From assembly GCA_029378245.1 (NCBI GenBank), contig JARKIF010000033.1:496001-560000 (forward strand): DNA of 64,000 bases. Reading direction: 5' to 3'. The translations under genes and the position numbers were made by a program. A model generated the notes under the pieces. That model had not been told where the DNA came from, did no database searches, and saw only the letters and a program-made list of their open reading frames with translations. This stretch comes from Roridomyces roridus (lineage: Eukaryota > Basidiomycota > Agaricomycetes > Agaricales > Mycenaceae). Of this stretch, positions 45,031 through 56,084 are shown piece after piece (positions within the stretch are counted from its first letter, which is position 1; the number at the start of each line of letters is the position of its first letter).

Positions 45031-45202
45031 AAGGGAAGGATGGTGCCCAATGATCCCGAGTCCCGAGTCGAACGGCGAACTCCCGAATTTCGGTGGCGAC
45101 GCGTCGACGGACTTGCTCTGTGTAAAGCCAGGTCCCGAATCGGAGTAGCACAAACGGGGTTGTCAGAGTGTTACGAGTGGACTTATGGCACATATATGGC
45201 AC

Positions 45203-45813
45203 ATATACTGTAAAAAAATTATTGGGACTCATTTGGATGGCATGTGCATATGGTAACCCGGGTTTCGAGCACAACTCCAGGTTGGTCGACGTTTGGAGTA
45301 CAACATTTCTTACGGTTTCAACTTGGTTCCAACAACTCCCCGGATTTCAACCTCCATGGTGTGGTGTAGTGCCGTTAGCTAGAATGCCGATTGATTGAGT
45401 ATCGGCAGATGTGATGGTGCAGAGGTTCGGTTCAAAAGATAAATGGCAGATCAAAATATTCAGTTGGCTTGCACTGCCAGATTTGATGCTCTGCCTCGTA
45501 TGAATTTTCTTAAAAGACTCAGGGAAGCATCATATCAACTTCCAAAGTGGTTGGGCATTAGGTGCAAGACAGAGAAAGTAAGCATTCCAACAAGTTCGGA
45601 ATACTTAGCCTATCAGTATCGCATCACTGCCAACATTATCGGCACATCGGCAGAATCACGAAGACTCTTTTTGAAAAGGAGTGAATATCCTGCAGATGTT
45701 ATCCAAGACGCGACCCCCCAAGATGGGATCCAAACACCGAATTACAATTGAAATGCGACCCAGAGCCTGCACTCTGAAAGGGATGTAATCGTAGTAATTA
45801 TTTTACAGTATAT
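45203..45813. mobile_element. Element with ATATACTG inverted repeats
   Basis: The inverted ends are ATATACTGTAAAAAAATTA (45203-45221) and TAATTATTTTACAGTATAT (45795-45813), 18 of 19 positions pairing. A 102-codon frame inside (45443-45751) has no recognised domain. No clear target duplication. Confidence 0.45.
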
Positions 45814-45824
45814 CGCCCATACAC

Positions 45825-47601
45825 ATATACTGTAAAAAAATTAGGTCGATTACAGGTAGTCGGGATCACAGGTAAATGGAGCTCATGTTCATAAACTTAC
45901 GCCGTTCCGGTTACAAGTTCGCTTGGGTAACATCCCGAGTTGGGTAACAATCCATTCTGGAGAACAACCCCAAGAGTGGATTCCATTTCTCGTCGATCTC
46001 ACCTCGCAATCGCCGACTACCCTACCGGTTATTCAGCCACAAGACATCCTCCACTTCGCTCCGGAAGCTCGTCCGCCTGGAGCCTGGAGGCGAGTCACAA
46101 ATTTGAACAAGATCAATTCCAAGTTCTAACCACAATACTTAATGGACTGATTATAAAAGGACACCTCATTCTACAAATGATTCACCAGAGGGAATTATGC
46201 ACGGGTGCGAGAGCCGCCAATGCCAAAGGTAAGTACGAGGGTGTATTGGTCGTCAGGAGACTGATGGACCGCCCACCACTCGGGTCACGACGGGAGCGGA
46301 GGTGGGAGAGTTCGCAGGGCAGAGAACTGCGCCTAACACTCCAGATTAGGTGCGTTCAAAGTTGACGAGGCGGACCCGGTGTGGAATCTGTTGTGGATTT
46401 CACACCGGATTTTGCTCACCGGGTTTTTTTCTCACCGACTTTTTATCCGGTGAGCGAAACCCGTTGTGGCCAAAACCCGTTGTGATGGGTTTCTGCCGAG
46501 TTCCTGCGTCGGTAATCACCGGATCAACGGGGAGCGCTTCTTAGGCGCCGTCAAACCAGCCATCACAACGGGTTTCAACTTTGAACGCACCATGCAAAAA
46601 ACCCGTTGTGACACTCGTTGTGGAAACCCAAAACCCGTTGCACAACCCGTTGCACACCGGGTGAAATTTTAACTTTGAACGCACCTATTATCGCCATCGT
46701 CCCCACCAAGCGCAACAAGTGGGGTCAGGCAGGGGAGAGACGTCGGCGCAGTGTACTCACCGAATACCCGCCCTGAGTGGACCCCTTGACTGCGTGAGTG
46801 GACCCCTTGACTGCGTGAGTTGGCTCAGCGTTGATGAACGAGATCGGAGGCTCACCGGAACGGATGAGGAAGGCTGTCTCCGAGTCGGATTGGCAGCCTA
46901 GATCGGCAGTCAGCATGTGATGCGACAACGAGGGATGGAAGATATGGACGCACCGATGAATAGTGCTGGTTTCCACGACTGCCACAGAGGCATATGGCAC
47001 GAAGGAAGTCGGACTCGAAAGCTCCAAACGGGAGGGGATCCTCCGGGGTGAAGCGCCCGCAAGAGCCTTCGCAGTCACATTTCCGATCCCGGCAGTGTGT
47101 AAACTCCGGCGGCACCTCGAGCATCAGTATCTGAGAGGACGGGTCAGGGCACTGTAATTGAGTGTGGGTGGGAACTTACCTGAGATAGTAGATAGATTTT
47201 TTTGAGACAAGGTAGATGGTGGTAGGAAGAAAGGAGTTGTGGACAGATTTTCATTGTTTGGTCGACCTGCATAGTTCTGAGTCAGCTGATGATCCAGAAT
47301 GTCAATGACAAATTATATCATGGACTTAGAGTGGGCACTCACTGAGTGAAAGCCTAGTACCACTACCGACTAGCTCTACTCTTAAGTTTTGGGTGAACAT
47401 GACAGTATCTGTCAATCATTTGAATCAAGTACGCGATGATCGATGATCCTAGATTGTAACCAAGGTTCGGATGTAACCCGGTGCGGTTGCAATCCAAATA
47501 TGTTGTGATCCAAATATGTTGCGATCCAGACAAGATGCCACCGATGTGTCTGTTGTGCTCCATATCACTCGAAAAACCACAATAATTATTTTACACTATA
47601 T
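45825..47601. mobile_element. Second element with ATATACTG-type ends
   Basis: A left end ATATACTGTAAAAAAATTA at 45825 and a right end TAATTATTTTACACTATAT at 47583-47601 suggest a 1.8-kb relative. GCCCATA occurs just outside both ends (45815-45821 and 47603-47609). It contains the nested element at 46349-46685 and two tandem 21-bp units GTGGACCCCTTGACTGCGTG(A) at 46777-46818. No transposase seen. Confidence 0.35.
46349..46685. mobile_element. 337-bp miniature inverted-repeat element
   Basis: 15-bp perfect inverted ends GGTGCGTTCAAAGTT (46349-46363) and AACTTTGAACGCACC (46671-46685), with TA on both outer sides. A third copy of the right end sits inside at 46577-46591. The interior repeats ACCCGTTGTG and CACCGG motifs. 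No coding capacity; a mariner-like TA target is possible but not proven. Confidence 0.65.
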
Positions 47602-47759
47602 AGCCCATAAAAGGACAGTCGCGGTCCTGAGCTGCGTTGAGGGAGACCCAGAGAATGAAGCACATAAGAAAAATCGAGCGAAGCCGGTGAGTGGCGTGAC
47701 GGAGTCCAAAAAAAAACCTGGGGGACTAAAATCACAGGGGAAACCCACGACATATGCAT
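47602..47759. other. Spacer before the tRNA-like cluster
   Basis: Contains an A-tract (T run on the minus strand, about 47710-47717) suited to end transcripts from the element at 47760. Confidence 0.35.
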
Positions 47760-47848
47760 GGCTTGCTCCGAATCGAACGGGTTCTTCCACAGTACTCGGA
47801 ATCTCTATTCTAATTTGGAGTGGACGCGCTCCAAGCGCTAACAAGCGC
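47760..47848 (-). repeat. tRNA-like element, family A, copy 1
   Basis: Reading on the minus strand: A box TTAGCGCTTGGAGCGC with a GCGC/GCGC D stem, anticodon stem TCCAC/GTGGA, a loop of roughly 27 nt and T arm ACCCG/CGGAG around TTCGATT, then CAAGC closing with GCTTG. Confidence 0.65.
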
Positions 47849-47940
47849 TCTCTGCCGGCGTGAATCCCAGCTATGTGGGAGAAAGGCTGCCGTCAAACAT
47901 CTCAATTGGGGAACAAATTGGACAACAAAACCCACGATAT

Positions 47941-48025
47941 TGCTTGCCCCGAATCGAACGGGTCCTTCCGCAGCTCATTCACAACGCATGTAATTTGAGT
48001 GGACGCGCTCCAAGCGCTAACAAGT
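47941..48025 (-). repeat. tRNA-like element, family A, copy 2
   Basis: T arm ACCCG/CGGGG. The anticodon stem TCCAC/GCGGA has one A-C mismatch, intermediate between the two paired versions seen elsewhere. The 5' acceptor strand is partly changed (CTACTTG). Confidence 0.6.
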
Positions 48026-48169
48026 AGTATATCCCCCAGTAAATCAGAAGCAGATTCGGCGTGCCAGTAAGAAGAGAGAGAGTCAAGATAGCAGAAGTCG
48101 AACAAGGGCCGAGCATCGCGGCCAGAGCTACAAGCCAGCACGCGAATGCGAAGATGAAAGCAAAGAGCA

Positions 48170-48500
48170 GTCCGAACTTTCTTATACTTGTACCCGTGTT
48201 CCAGACTTCCAGTTGTTGTCTTTCATAGATTAAGTGGGGCTCCGGAGTGCTTGACCGATGACAGGACCGACAACATGACCTCCACTGGTCTTGAATTCAG
48301 CACTCGTTTCGTGAATCACCCTATCACCTGAAGAAACGGCCCTGATTTGAACGGGATGTCAAGGCAAACCAATGACTCGCGGATGAGAGGGGGAAAAAAG
48401 AGACTTACACTTGGGTGCTTGCCCCGAATCGCACGGGCTAGTGCTGGGACTCCAAGAGTAATCGGTGTGCCAGACTCGGGCAAGACAGCTGCAGATACAT
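48170..48500 (-). repeat. Partial copies of other tRNA-like units
   Basis: 48220-48400 repeats the first part of the 44.3-kb segment (ACAGGACCGAC, CTCCACTGGTCTTGAATT, then GCCCTGATTTGAACGGGATG). 48417-48440 has a family A T arm with a mutated B box (GAATCGCACGGG on +) but no A box nearby. Confidence 0.55.
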
Positions 48501-48630
48501 CATAACAGACTTCCACGGAGTCACGAAAGTTGGAGGGGTACATTGGGCCGTCTTGAAACACGAAATTAGCGTGAATATCGCTGAGGAAGCCTGAAGAACT
48601 GGCCGTCAAAAGGTCAAACAAAACCCCGTA

Positions 48631-48722
48631 TTGCTTGCCCCGGATCGAACGGGCACTTCCACAGTACATACTCGGATTCTCGCTCGGAATTTTAGTGGAC
48701 GCGCTCCAAGCGCTAACAAGCA
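48631..48722 (-). repeat. tRNA-like element, family A, copy 3
   Basis: Complete set of arms; anticodon stem TCCAC/GTGGA; loop about 30 nt. A separate 5' half (A box and acceptor strand only) lies at 48788-48815. Confidence 0.65.
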
Positions 48723-49024
48723 TTATACATGCCACTGAAGGTCGGTTAAAATCCGAAGGTTTGCCAGCGAGGATCGTGGCATATTTTGAGTGGACGCGCT
48801 CCAAGCCAACAAGCATTATACACCCCGGTAAATCCCAGAGTTGATCAAGAAATCCCAAGTGTGCTTGCAAGAGGAGGGAGCGGAGCAAGTCCAGAATTCA
48901 GATTTCACAGGGTATGGAATTCGGGGAGGAGTGAGTATATTGCGGGCCTTGAATTGAGAGTAGAGGTTGAGGCCTCAACCTCTGAGGAAGAAATGGAAAA
49001 AAGGCGGAACATCTGAACACTATA

Positions 49025-49107
49025 TTGCTTGGCCCGAATGGAACGGGTCCTTCCGCAGACGGTTTATACCTAATGAGATTTAGGGGATGCGTTCCGGGCG
49101 CTATACC
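49025..49107 (-). repeat. tRNA-like element, family A, copy 4
   Basis: B box mutated (GTTCCATTCGG) and anticodon stem with a C-C mismatch; acceptor 5' strand degraded. The most decayed full-length copy. Confidence 0.5.
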
Positions 49108-49122
49108 ACAAAATCCAGAAAA

Positions 49123-49210
49123 TTGCTTGCCCCGAATCGAACGAGTGCTTCCGCAGACGGTTCATATTCAAGGAAATTTTAGCGGCTGCGCTCCAAGCGC
49201 CAACAAGCAA
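49123..49210 (-). repeat. tRNA-like element, family A, copy 5
   Basis: 88 nt. Perfect 7-bp acceptor TTGCTTG/CAAGCAA, D arm with GCGC stem and TTGGA loop, CCGC/GCGG anticodon stem with a loop of about 27 nt, and T stem with four of five pairs around TTCGATT. Confidence 0.7.
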
Positions 49211-49447
49211 TATACATCCCGGTAAGTCCCAGCTATGACCATAAAGCAGCTCCCAGGATTGCCAGCCAGAAGGAAGAGAATCGAGAATCGAGACAGCAGC
49301 AGTCCAGGTCGAAGCCGCATGGAGACGTCGTCTTAAAATAAAGAGATTCGCGTAAATCCCATTGAGGAACCGTTGAGAAACCGAAACTCGCCGCCAGGAA
49401 GGTCTAGGTAATGGACTGGGAGAAAAAAGATAGAAACCAGACACCAA

Positions 49448-49535
49448 TTGCTTGCCCCGAATCGAACGAGTGCTCCCGCAGACGGTTTATATTCAAGGAA
49501 ATTTTAGCGGCTGCGCTCCAAGCGCCAACAAGCAA
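49448..49535 (-). repeat. tRNA-like element, family A, copy 6
   Basis: Twin of the copy at 49123 (same length and stems) within a tandem duplication of about 325 bp: the right flanks of both share ATACATCCCGGTAA, TCCAGGTCGAAGCCGCA and GGAGACGTCGTCTT. Confidence 0.7.
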
Positions 49536-49753
49536 TATACATCCCGGTAAATCCCAGCTATAACCAGAAAGCAGATCCCAGGATTATCAGCGAGAAGGAA
49601 GAGAATCAAGCCAGCAGCAGTCCAGGTCGAAGCCGCAGGGAGACGTCGTCTTGAAATGAAGAGATTATCTCAATGATCATTGAGGAATTGGAGAAAGCCT
49701 GCCGTCAGAAAGGTCAACTGGGGAAAAAATTGGATATGACAAAACCCAGCACA

Positions 49754-49842
49754 TTGCTTGCCCCGAATCGAACGGGTCTTTCCGCAGTACGGTTCTCAAC
49801 AAACCTATTTTGAGCGGATGCGCTCCGAGCGCTAACAAGCAT
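49754..49842 (-). repeat. tRNA-like element, family A, copy 7
   Basis: Anticodon stem TCCGC/GCGGA, all five pairs formed. The left flank (minus-strand downstream) has GGGTTTTG and TTTTTTCCCC (about 49714-49747) as possible Pol III stops. Confidence 0.68.
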
Positions 49843-50029
49843 GATAGATCCCACAGAAACCCAGTTTGTGTCTGCGAGAAACTCGAGATAAGCAATAGTG
49901 TGACAGAGAGTCTGAGAAAGTCGGAAGGTTTGGCTGTCTTGAAAGCTGTAAATGAGACCAAGTTGGGAGAAAGCCTGCCGTCAGACAGGTCAACTGGGGA
50001 AAAAATTGGATATAACAAAACCCAGCACA

Positions 50030-50124
50030 TTGCTTGCCCCGAATCGAACGGGTCCTTCCGCAGCGTAGCACTCAGGTGGTGCAAGACCATTTTTAGTGGA
50101 CGCGCTCCAAGCGCTAACAAGCAT
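50030..50124 (-). repeat. tRNA-like element, family A, copy 8
   Basis: Same flanks as copy 7, including AAAACCCAGCACATTGCTTG; stem TCCAC/GCGGA with one mismatch. The right flank repeats CAGTCCATGTCCAGGTC-like text and AGCACGCGAAGATGAA, also seen near 48140. Confidence 0.65.
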
Positions 50125-50633
50125 GACAAGTTCCAGTAGATCTCCCAGTAATGACGGTGAAAAGCCAGGGAGATTCGGCGTGCCAGTGAGAAGAAAGAAG
50201 AGAGTTCCAGTTGAGACAGCTGAAGTCCATGTCCAGGTCCGAGTCGCATAGAGACGTCGAGAATCGAGGCATCAAGCGGGAGCCAACCAAGTACCCAGAG
50301 CTCCAAACCAGCTGCAGCACGCGAAGATGAAGATGAAAGTAAAAACCAAGCCGCACTACCACTGATCCCATCACACACGAACACACAAACACACAAACAC
50401 AGTGAAATCCAAAAAAATGCAAGTATGTAACCAAAAAAAACACGACTATTACTAGAATATACAATACGCTAAGAAGATATGTGTGGGTAAGAAGCGGGGA
50501 GGGAGCGCGACGCAACGCAACGCAAGGGATGGATGTGGCTGATGTAATGTGGTCGTAGTCTGCTTCATCGTGTCGTGTAATGTATCGCACGCGCGCATTT
50601 TGTGGTTGTGGTTGTAGTCCCCAAACAGCAAAC
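50125..50633. other. Spacer between the tRNA-like cluster and the 50.6-kb gene
   Basis: The first half is element flank shared with other family A units. The rest (a CA-rich run at 50370-50400, then TC/GT-rich text) is the likely 3' region of the downstream minus-strand gene. Confidence 0.45.
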
Positions 50634-53040
50634 CTAGACAGCAACCCCAGCCCCAGCCACAGGCCCGCTCATCGACGTAACACCCTTGAGCACACCCACG
50701 AGAGCACCAAACGCACCGTGCCCCCCATGGCCAGTCTTGCCATTCCCACCTTTGTCCTTGTCCTTGTCGGACGCGGAGCGTGATCGAGTCCGGCCGAGGG
50801 AGACGGTGCGCTGCAGGGAGGTGGAACGCTGAACAGGCGGTGGTGTGGATGTCGGTGTAGAAGAAGAGAGTGCAGCCGGTGTGGATTTGGGGGGTACCGT
50901 AGTCGTCGAAGGTGCAGAGACCGACGTCGTCAAAACCGACTCCGTAGCCTCGGGTGCCGATGATACACGCAGGTGCCCTTGCCCATGACCAGCAGCAGCA
51001 GCAGCAGCCAACGAAGCCTGCTGCTTCGTCACCCGCGGAGCCAAGGCAGGCGAGTACGGTCCAGCAGCCAACACGCTCACCGCCAGCGGGGGTATAATCG
51101 GTAAAGACTTCTCCCGATCCGAAGACTCCACCTCCACCCAGCCATCCTCCCCATCTTCCTCCTGCTGCTCCTTCCTCCCCCGCCCAGGACCCGACCCGAG
51201 CGCAACACAAACCGCCTCTGACCGACTACGGCACCGCATCCCCTCCTGCACGCCCTCCCTCGAATAAGGCGTCCCAGACCCAGACCCAGCACGTGCACCT
51301 GCCAGCGCAGCAGGTAGCAGTCCAGCAGCGCGCGGCGAGCCTTTGACATTCACCAGCCGATGGACACTGGTATCGCTCCCCGCAGGACTAGTAGCCGGTG
51401 TCCCTGCCCTCGAGGACGAAGCCGACGGCAGCGGAAACAAATCCGCATCATCGTCGTCAGCGTAGGCAGCTATCGGTCTGGAAGGAGGTCGGCGGCAAGT
51501 AGGCGAGGTGCGAGTGGGGGAAGTGCTGATGCTGATATGTGGCGACTGCTCGTACCGATATCCATCCTCCTCATCGAGCACGATGACCCTGCAGTCAGCA
51601 CTCCTCCTCCTGCGCTCCTTGTCCACCTCATCCACGGCAATGCCCAGGGAAAGCAGTGGGCTCCCTCGCCCGCTGCTCCCTTGGCCGCTATCAGAAGCGT
51701 CAACGGAGAGCAACTCGCCATACGGCTCGCCACCCGCCTCCATGGCCCTCCCCAAAGCAGCGCCCAACAAACTGGGACTCGCCCTCCCCGTCGCAGTCGG
51801 ACTGGGACTCGGACACGGGCTAGGACTCCTACTCCGCCTCTCCTCCAGCGCCGCAACGAGCCTATTCACCTCCACCAAGCCCGTCCCCGAAATGAGCCTT
51901 CTCCCCTCCTCGTCGTCCAATGGGGATAAAAAGCCCCCTGCACGAGCAGCTGCAAACAAGCTGCTCTCCCCGCCACGCCGTCTGACACGCTCAGCACTGC
52001 GAGAAAAGTTCTCCTCCTTGGCGTCCGTGTTGGAGACGCACTCGGGGCAGCACGCGCGCAAGGGGACCGTTCGGGGCTGCAGACCCGCGGTGTGAGGCGT
52101 GGAGACTGTCGCAGAAATGGGGGCAGAGGTGTAGACGGCGAGGATGGTCGTGAATGGGGGAGGCGTGGGCGCGCGGATGGGCTGAGGAGAGGGCGGCGGT
52201 GGTAGGGTGCCACGTTCGATGGGCGATGACGTCGAAGGAATGGTAAGCGAGAGGGTAGGCGGAGTGAGTGCCGTGGGAGGACGAAGGCATGAGGGAATTG
52301 AGGTGGGTGGAGGTGGAGATCGCGAGGGGTTGCGCTCGCGTGATTGGGAAGTAGATTTTTTGGAGAAGCTGGGAGAGAGTTAGCCCGCGGTCAGGAGCGC
52401 GCGAAAGTGCGAGAGGCAGTGCTCCCGAAAGTACGAAGAAGCAAGGAAATGGGTAGATTGTGCCTCGGCCTCAGTACGATGGTCTCCAAGGCCGGCTGCC
52501 GAGGTGAAGTGAAAGCATCCCAGCACTGCTGCACACAACCCCAAAAGGTCATAGGAGCTGCAACGCTCATCGAGGGGCGACAGTCGCAGATATTGCATAT
52601 ACGCGCAAATCAGGAGAGCACGCACAGCGTAGCACCCAGAAGAGAGCGCCCCAGGCAAGGCAAGGGAAGAGGAGAAATTCAGGAACAAGAGCTCACCTGG
52701 GTAGCGCGACCTTGATAACTCTCTGCTCGCCATCGTCCTCCGAGTTGGCGCGCCGTCTCCAGAGAGGAAGTGAGTAGCTCTTGGTCACTAGCCTCGGCCG
52801 GTGCTTGGCTGCCGGTGCATCTGGGATGAGCACGCACTCTGCGTCGAAACGGACCCGTGTGGTGGGCGTGGGCAGGGGTGAGGGTGGAGCAGCGTTTTGA
52901 GCGCCAGAGGCTGTCTTGAAGTTCATAGTCGTAGATGAGGTCGTCCCTGAGTGAGTGGATGTGGAGGACATGGACGGGCGTGGTGGCGCAGTCGTTGTGA
53001 GCTTCGTCGCAGGCATCATCATGGTCGTCGTCGTAGACAT
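50634..53040 (-). CDS. Low-complexity protein of unknown function
   Basis: Two exons: 53040-52697 (MSTTTTMMMPATKLTTT) and 52368-50634. The intron has a GTGAGC donor and CTCCCAG acceptor, and the exon lengths sum to 2079 nt (692 residues plus stop). Conserved-looking cores are VRFDAECVLIPDAPAAKHRP followed by TKSYSLPLWRR, and PLRACCPECVSNTD with a CC-x2-C group. The remainder is serine/proline/alanine-rich with acidic (YADDDDADLF) and basic (GRTRSRSASDKDKDKG) stretches, typical of disordered regulatory proteins. No domain recognised and no membrane segment. Strong GC3 bias agrees with a host gene. Confidence 0.75.
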
Positions 53041-53439
53041 CTCTCGGCCCTGTGTGTGTCGCCACCACCAGCAAAACTGCAGGGACAAGTGGATGGAAGG
53101 GAAGAGGAGGAGGGAAAGTGGTGTGATTTAGTTACGTACATCAATTGCCTACTTTGCGAGTTCCCCGCACCTTTGCCTTAGTAGGCTTTAGAGCTCGCTC
53201 GTTGCCTAGCTCAAAGCCAAGGCCATCCACCCCGGACGTCCGTTCTCTCGCCGTTCCCACCAGCGACGATCACAAGACTTGTATCATGTGCCCGACAACC
53301 GCCGCCCTCGGGCAGTCGAGAACTTTGACAGGGATCGCCACACTGCACGCGCGACATGGGAAGCGGGAAGCGGGAAGCGGGAAGCGTGGTATGTACCTGG
53401 TGAGGTGAATGTTATGAATGTCCCCAAGCTCCGCGAAGA
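53041..53439. other. Upstream region of the 50.6-kb gene
   Basis: Probable promoter and leader of the minus-strand gene; a short GAAGCGG tandem (about 53360-53386) is present. No other gene seen. Confidence 0.4.
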
Positions 53440-53540
53440 GCTGAATGCCTTCAGCTCAATACAGGCTCGCATAGGCCCTGGCCATTGAGCCCGTTCGACT
53501 CGGGACAGTGGATTTCGCATGTTGCAAAACGGGGTTTTTT
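53440..53540 (+). repeat. tRNA-like element, family E, copy 1
   Basis: Now on the plus strand. T arm CCCGTTCGACTCGGG (53490-53504), preceded by GGCTCGCATAGG and followed by T6 at 53535-53540. An A box is not convincing. Confidence 0.5.
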
Positions 53541-53569
53541 GGTTCAGGGCAATTCCTTTCACTAAGGTC

Positions 53570-53800
53570 TAATCCGCGGGACAACTGGCTGTGTCCAGAG
53601 CAAGTCCCTGGTGGTCTTCAGCGAAACTCGGGGAGTTTGCCGTTCGACTCGGGACTCCGCATCACTTGGCGCAGTTTGCTTTTTTACCAAAGGATTGGCT
53701 CTCGCAGTGAGATATCTTTGCCAGTACAATCGAACGAAAACTGATGCAGATCCCCTAGCAGTTTTGGTCCTCTGCATACACCTAGCTTGAAGCTGATTCA
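53570..53800 (+). repeat. tRNA-like element, family F, copy 1
   Basis: CGGGGAGTTTGCCGTTCGAC then CTCCGCATCACTTGGCGCAG, and a T6 run at 53680-53685. About 200 bp in total is repeated at 55370-55580. Confidence 0.5.
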
Positions 53801-53949
53801 TCCGCTGATGTATGTGCTCTAAACCTACTATAGAAATCGACAACACTCGAAGAATCTAACCAGATGAGTCGAGATACAGACGAATCTATATCCAACTAAC
53901 CCAATCACGAAGCTCCGGGGCGAGTGACAACTATTGAATAGCGGGAATG

Positions 53950-54890
53950 TGGCGAGTATAAGTCCCTAGTACAGGGCCTTGTAAAGGTTGTAGGGAATTG
54001 GGTGATATAGTCTCGGATACGATGTCGAAACAAAGTATTGTGAATTGTGATCCTTGATATGAACCAAGAATGACGATTCTAAAGCGTTTTGTAGATGGTA
54101 AAGCTTCACAGCTAACACAAAAGATAGATTGAGTTTGGCTAAAGCCGGGTTTTGCAATAAAGCAGGTTTTTGGGTCTCTCGATCCCTTTTTACACTGGTA
54201 TCCGAAGACGACAGCGACCGATACAACACGGATTTCGTAGATTCCAACACTTCACAACTCTGAACACACAAATGACCCTTGACAGACACACGGTACGACA
54301 CAATCCAACAGATACTGATTCCAACACACTGATTCACACTCAAGTCACACACACAATAGCCAACAAACAAACGTTTAGATTTTCAATAGCGATTGCTTAA
54401 CTACGCAATGCACCGTCGAAAGCCTCGGACAAAACCCTTGATCGCAGCTGGTAGCTTGCTAGTGGGGGAAGTATCCGCTGCCCTCTTGGGTAGCACTCTA
54501 TCTACTTTATACAGGTCCGAGAATCATATGATAGTACAAACGAATGGCGCAATAATTAAAAATATCCTTGGTATCTGGAATGGAAACACCCTGATTGGTT
54601 GATCAGAACCGGCATCGTGTACGGCCGGTGTGCCAAGCCATGATTCCGCGTGGCGGACCTGTCGATCCGTGACTCCAACATTGATCCATGACTCGACTGA
54701 TTTTAGTGAAGTCGTATCCGACCTCTCCCTTGATTGTATACCCTCCAGACGTACGCCCATAGGTTGTAGGTCCAGAACGATACCCATATCTCCGACTACC
54801 TGTCCCGGATACCAGCAGATACTAGTTTGAAGACTAGTATCCGACCCGGATCCTCCTTGTCCCGACTGCTGATGACAACTACGTCACTCC
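53950..54890 (-). repeat. LTR-like fragment
   Basis: On the minus strand from about 54886 (TGTAGTTGTCATCAG) it has a CTGTATAAAGTAG promoter-like box (about 54508-54520) and a GT-rich stretch with TTGTGTGTGTGACTTG resembling that at 6.1 kb. No coding part or second LTR found. Confidence 0.35.
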
Positions 54891-55369
54891 CTTCGGACCC
54901 GCTTCGGCGGTCTACTCATGTTTCAGGCTTTTCGGCCGACTTGCCCATCATCCCGTGAACTTCCGAACCTCCGAATTGCACTCGCACCAAGGCTCGAACG
55001 GCTGACAATCGTACAACGGTTAAGAACTTGTTTAATTGGTGTATCCCATTGGTAGAGCAGGTATCCACAACTCCTACATGTTTCGGAGTGAGCCCGTCGG
55101 TCATATTCAGGTAAATACCCTTCAACCCGTACAGTACTCTTAAGTATCCACCACACTGACTGTCTCTGGGCTCAACATCAGTCTTGTACTGAGATGACTT
55201 AGCTAGGATACTACCTCTGAAATCGTGCAAAACGCGCGTTTTCAAGGGCAGTCAAATTCCATGCTTATCACCGCTTCATGACCATCTCGACTCCGAGCCT
55301 GCGTTCCCCGAGAGACTGGCGGAATGCTTTCAAGTAATCGAAACCAAATAGGCTCTGTCGAAGCCAATC
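54891..55369. other. Intergenic DNA
   Basis: No gene. Shares the ACTCCTACATGTTTCGGAGTG motif (55070-55090) with 5.4 kb, and GACTCCGAGCCTGCGT(T/C) occurs at both 55290 and 55608. Confidence 0.4.
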
Positions 55370-55580
55370 TTCCATTCGGGACCACTGTTGTGGTCCGTCG
55401 ACGTGGTCGTCACCGAACCTCGGGGAGTTTACCGTTCGACTCGGGACTCCGCATTACTTGGCGCAGTTTGCTTTTTACCAAAGGATTGGCTCCCGCAGTG
55501 AGATGTCTTTGCCAGTACAATCGAAACACTGACGCCCTAGCAATTTTTGTCGTCTGGATACACCCAGCTTGGACCGGTTC
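55370..55580 (+). repeat. tRNA-like element, family F, copy 2
   Basis: T arm at 55432-55445, T5 at about 55472-55476. The match to copy 1 continues through ACCAAAGGATTGGCTC and TTTGCCAGTACAATCGAA. Confidence 0.5.
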
Positions 55581-55689
55581 ATCCGATCCTCCTCCGCTTC
55601 GAGTCTCGACTCCGAGCCTGCGTCTTTCGGAAGACTAGCGGGATGCTTTCAAGTATCGCCAAATCTCAGGAAGCACTTCTGGAGCCCGT

Positions 55690-55777
55690 TTTCTCTGCTC
55701 AAGACAGGCTCACATAGGCCATTGAGCCCGTTCGACTCGGGACAGTGGATTTCGTAGTTCCCGCAGTTGTTTTTTTC
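55690..55777 (+). repeat. tRNA-like element, family E, copy 2
   Basis: GGCTCACATAGGCCATTGAG leads into the T arm at 55727-55741; T7 ends near 55776. Confidence 0.5.
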
Positions 55778-56084
55778 TCCAGGGGGACATTGGCCAAAAT
55801 TCTCTCCAAATACGCTGGGTTGAATTCCATTCACCCACTTGTTAGTATATGCCGGACGAAAGGCAGCCTCTGCTCTATCGTCCTTGTTTGTGCAAACCCG
55901 TTCGCTTCTCCCGAGACTGCCACCTGCTATCGACTTCGACTCTCGGTGAGATTTCTTTACCAGTCCAATCGAGAATCAATTCACAGTAATTTTTCAAGTT
56001 GGCAAATCTGCGGTGCTATGTAAGCAGCCAGTGGTTGCTGGGAGCCGGCTATGTCTGTAAATTGGCCATATCTCAGGTGAGGGG

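Noticed and set aside
47760..50124. A CRISPR array, because a conserved block recurs at intervals
   Set aside because: Repeats are 85-95 bp, diverged, unevenly spaced and tRNA-like, and the DNA is fungal nuclear.
53966..54370. 134-codon minus-strand frame as a gene
   Set aside because: It lies in GT-rich LTR-like DNA and has no recognisable domain.
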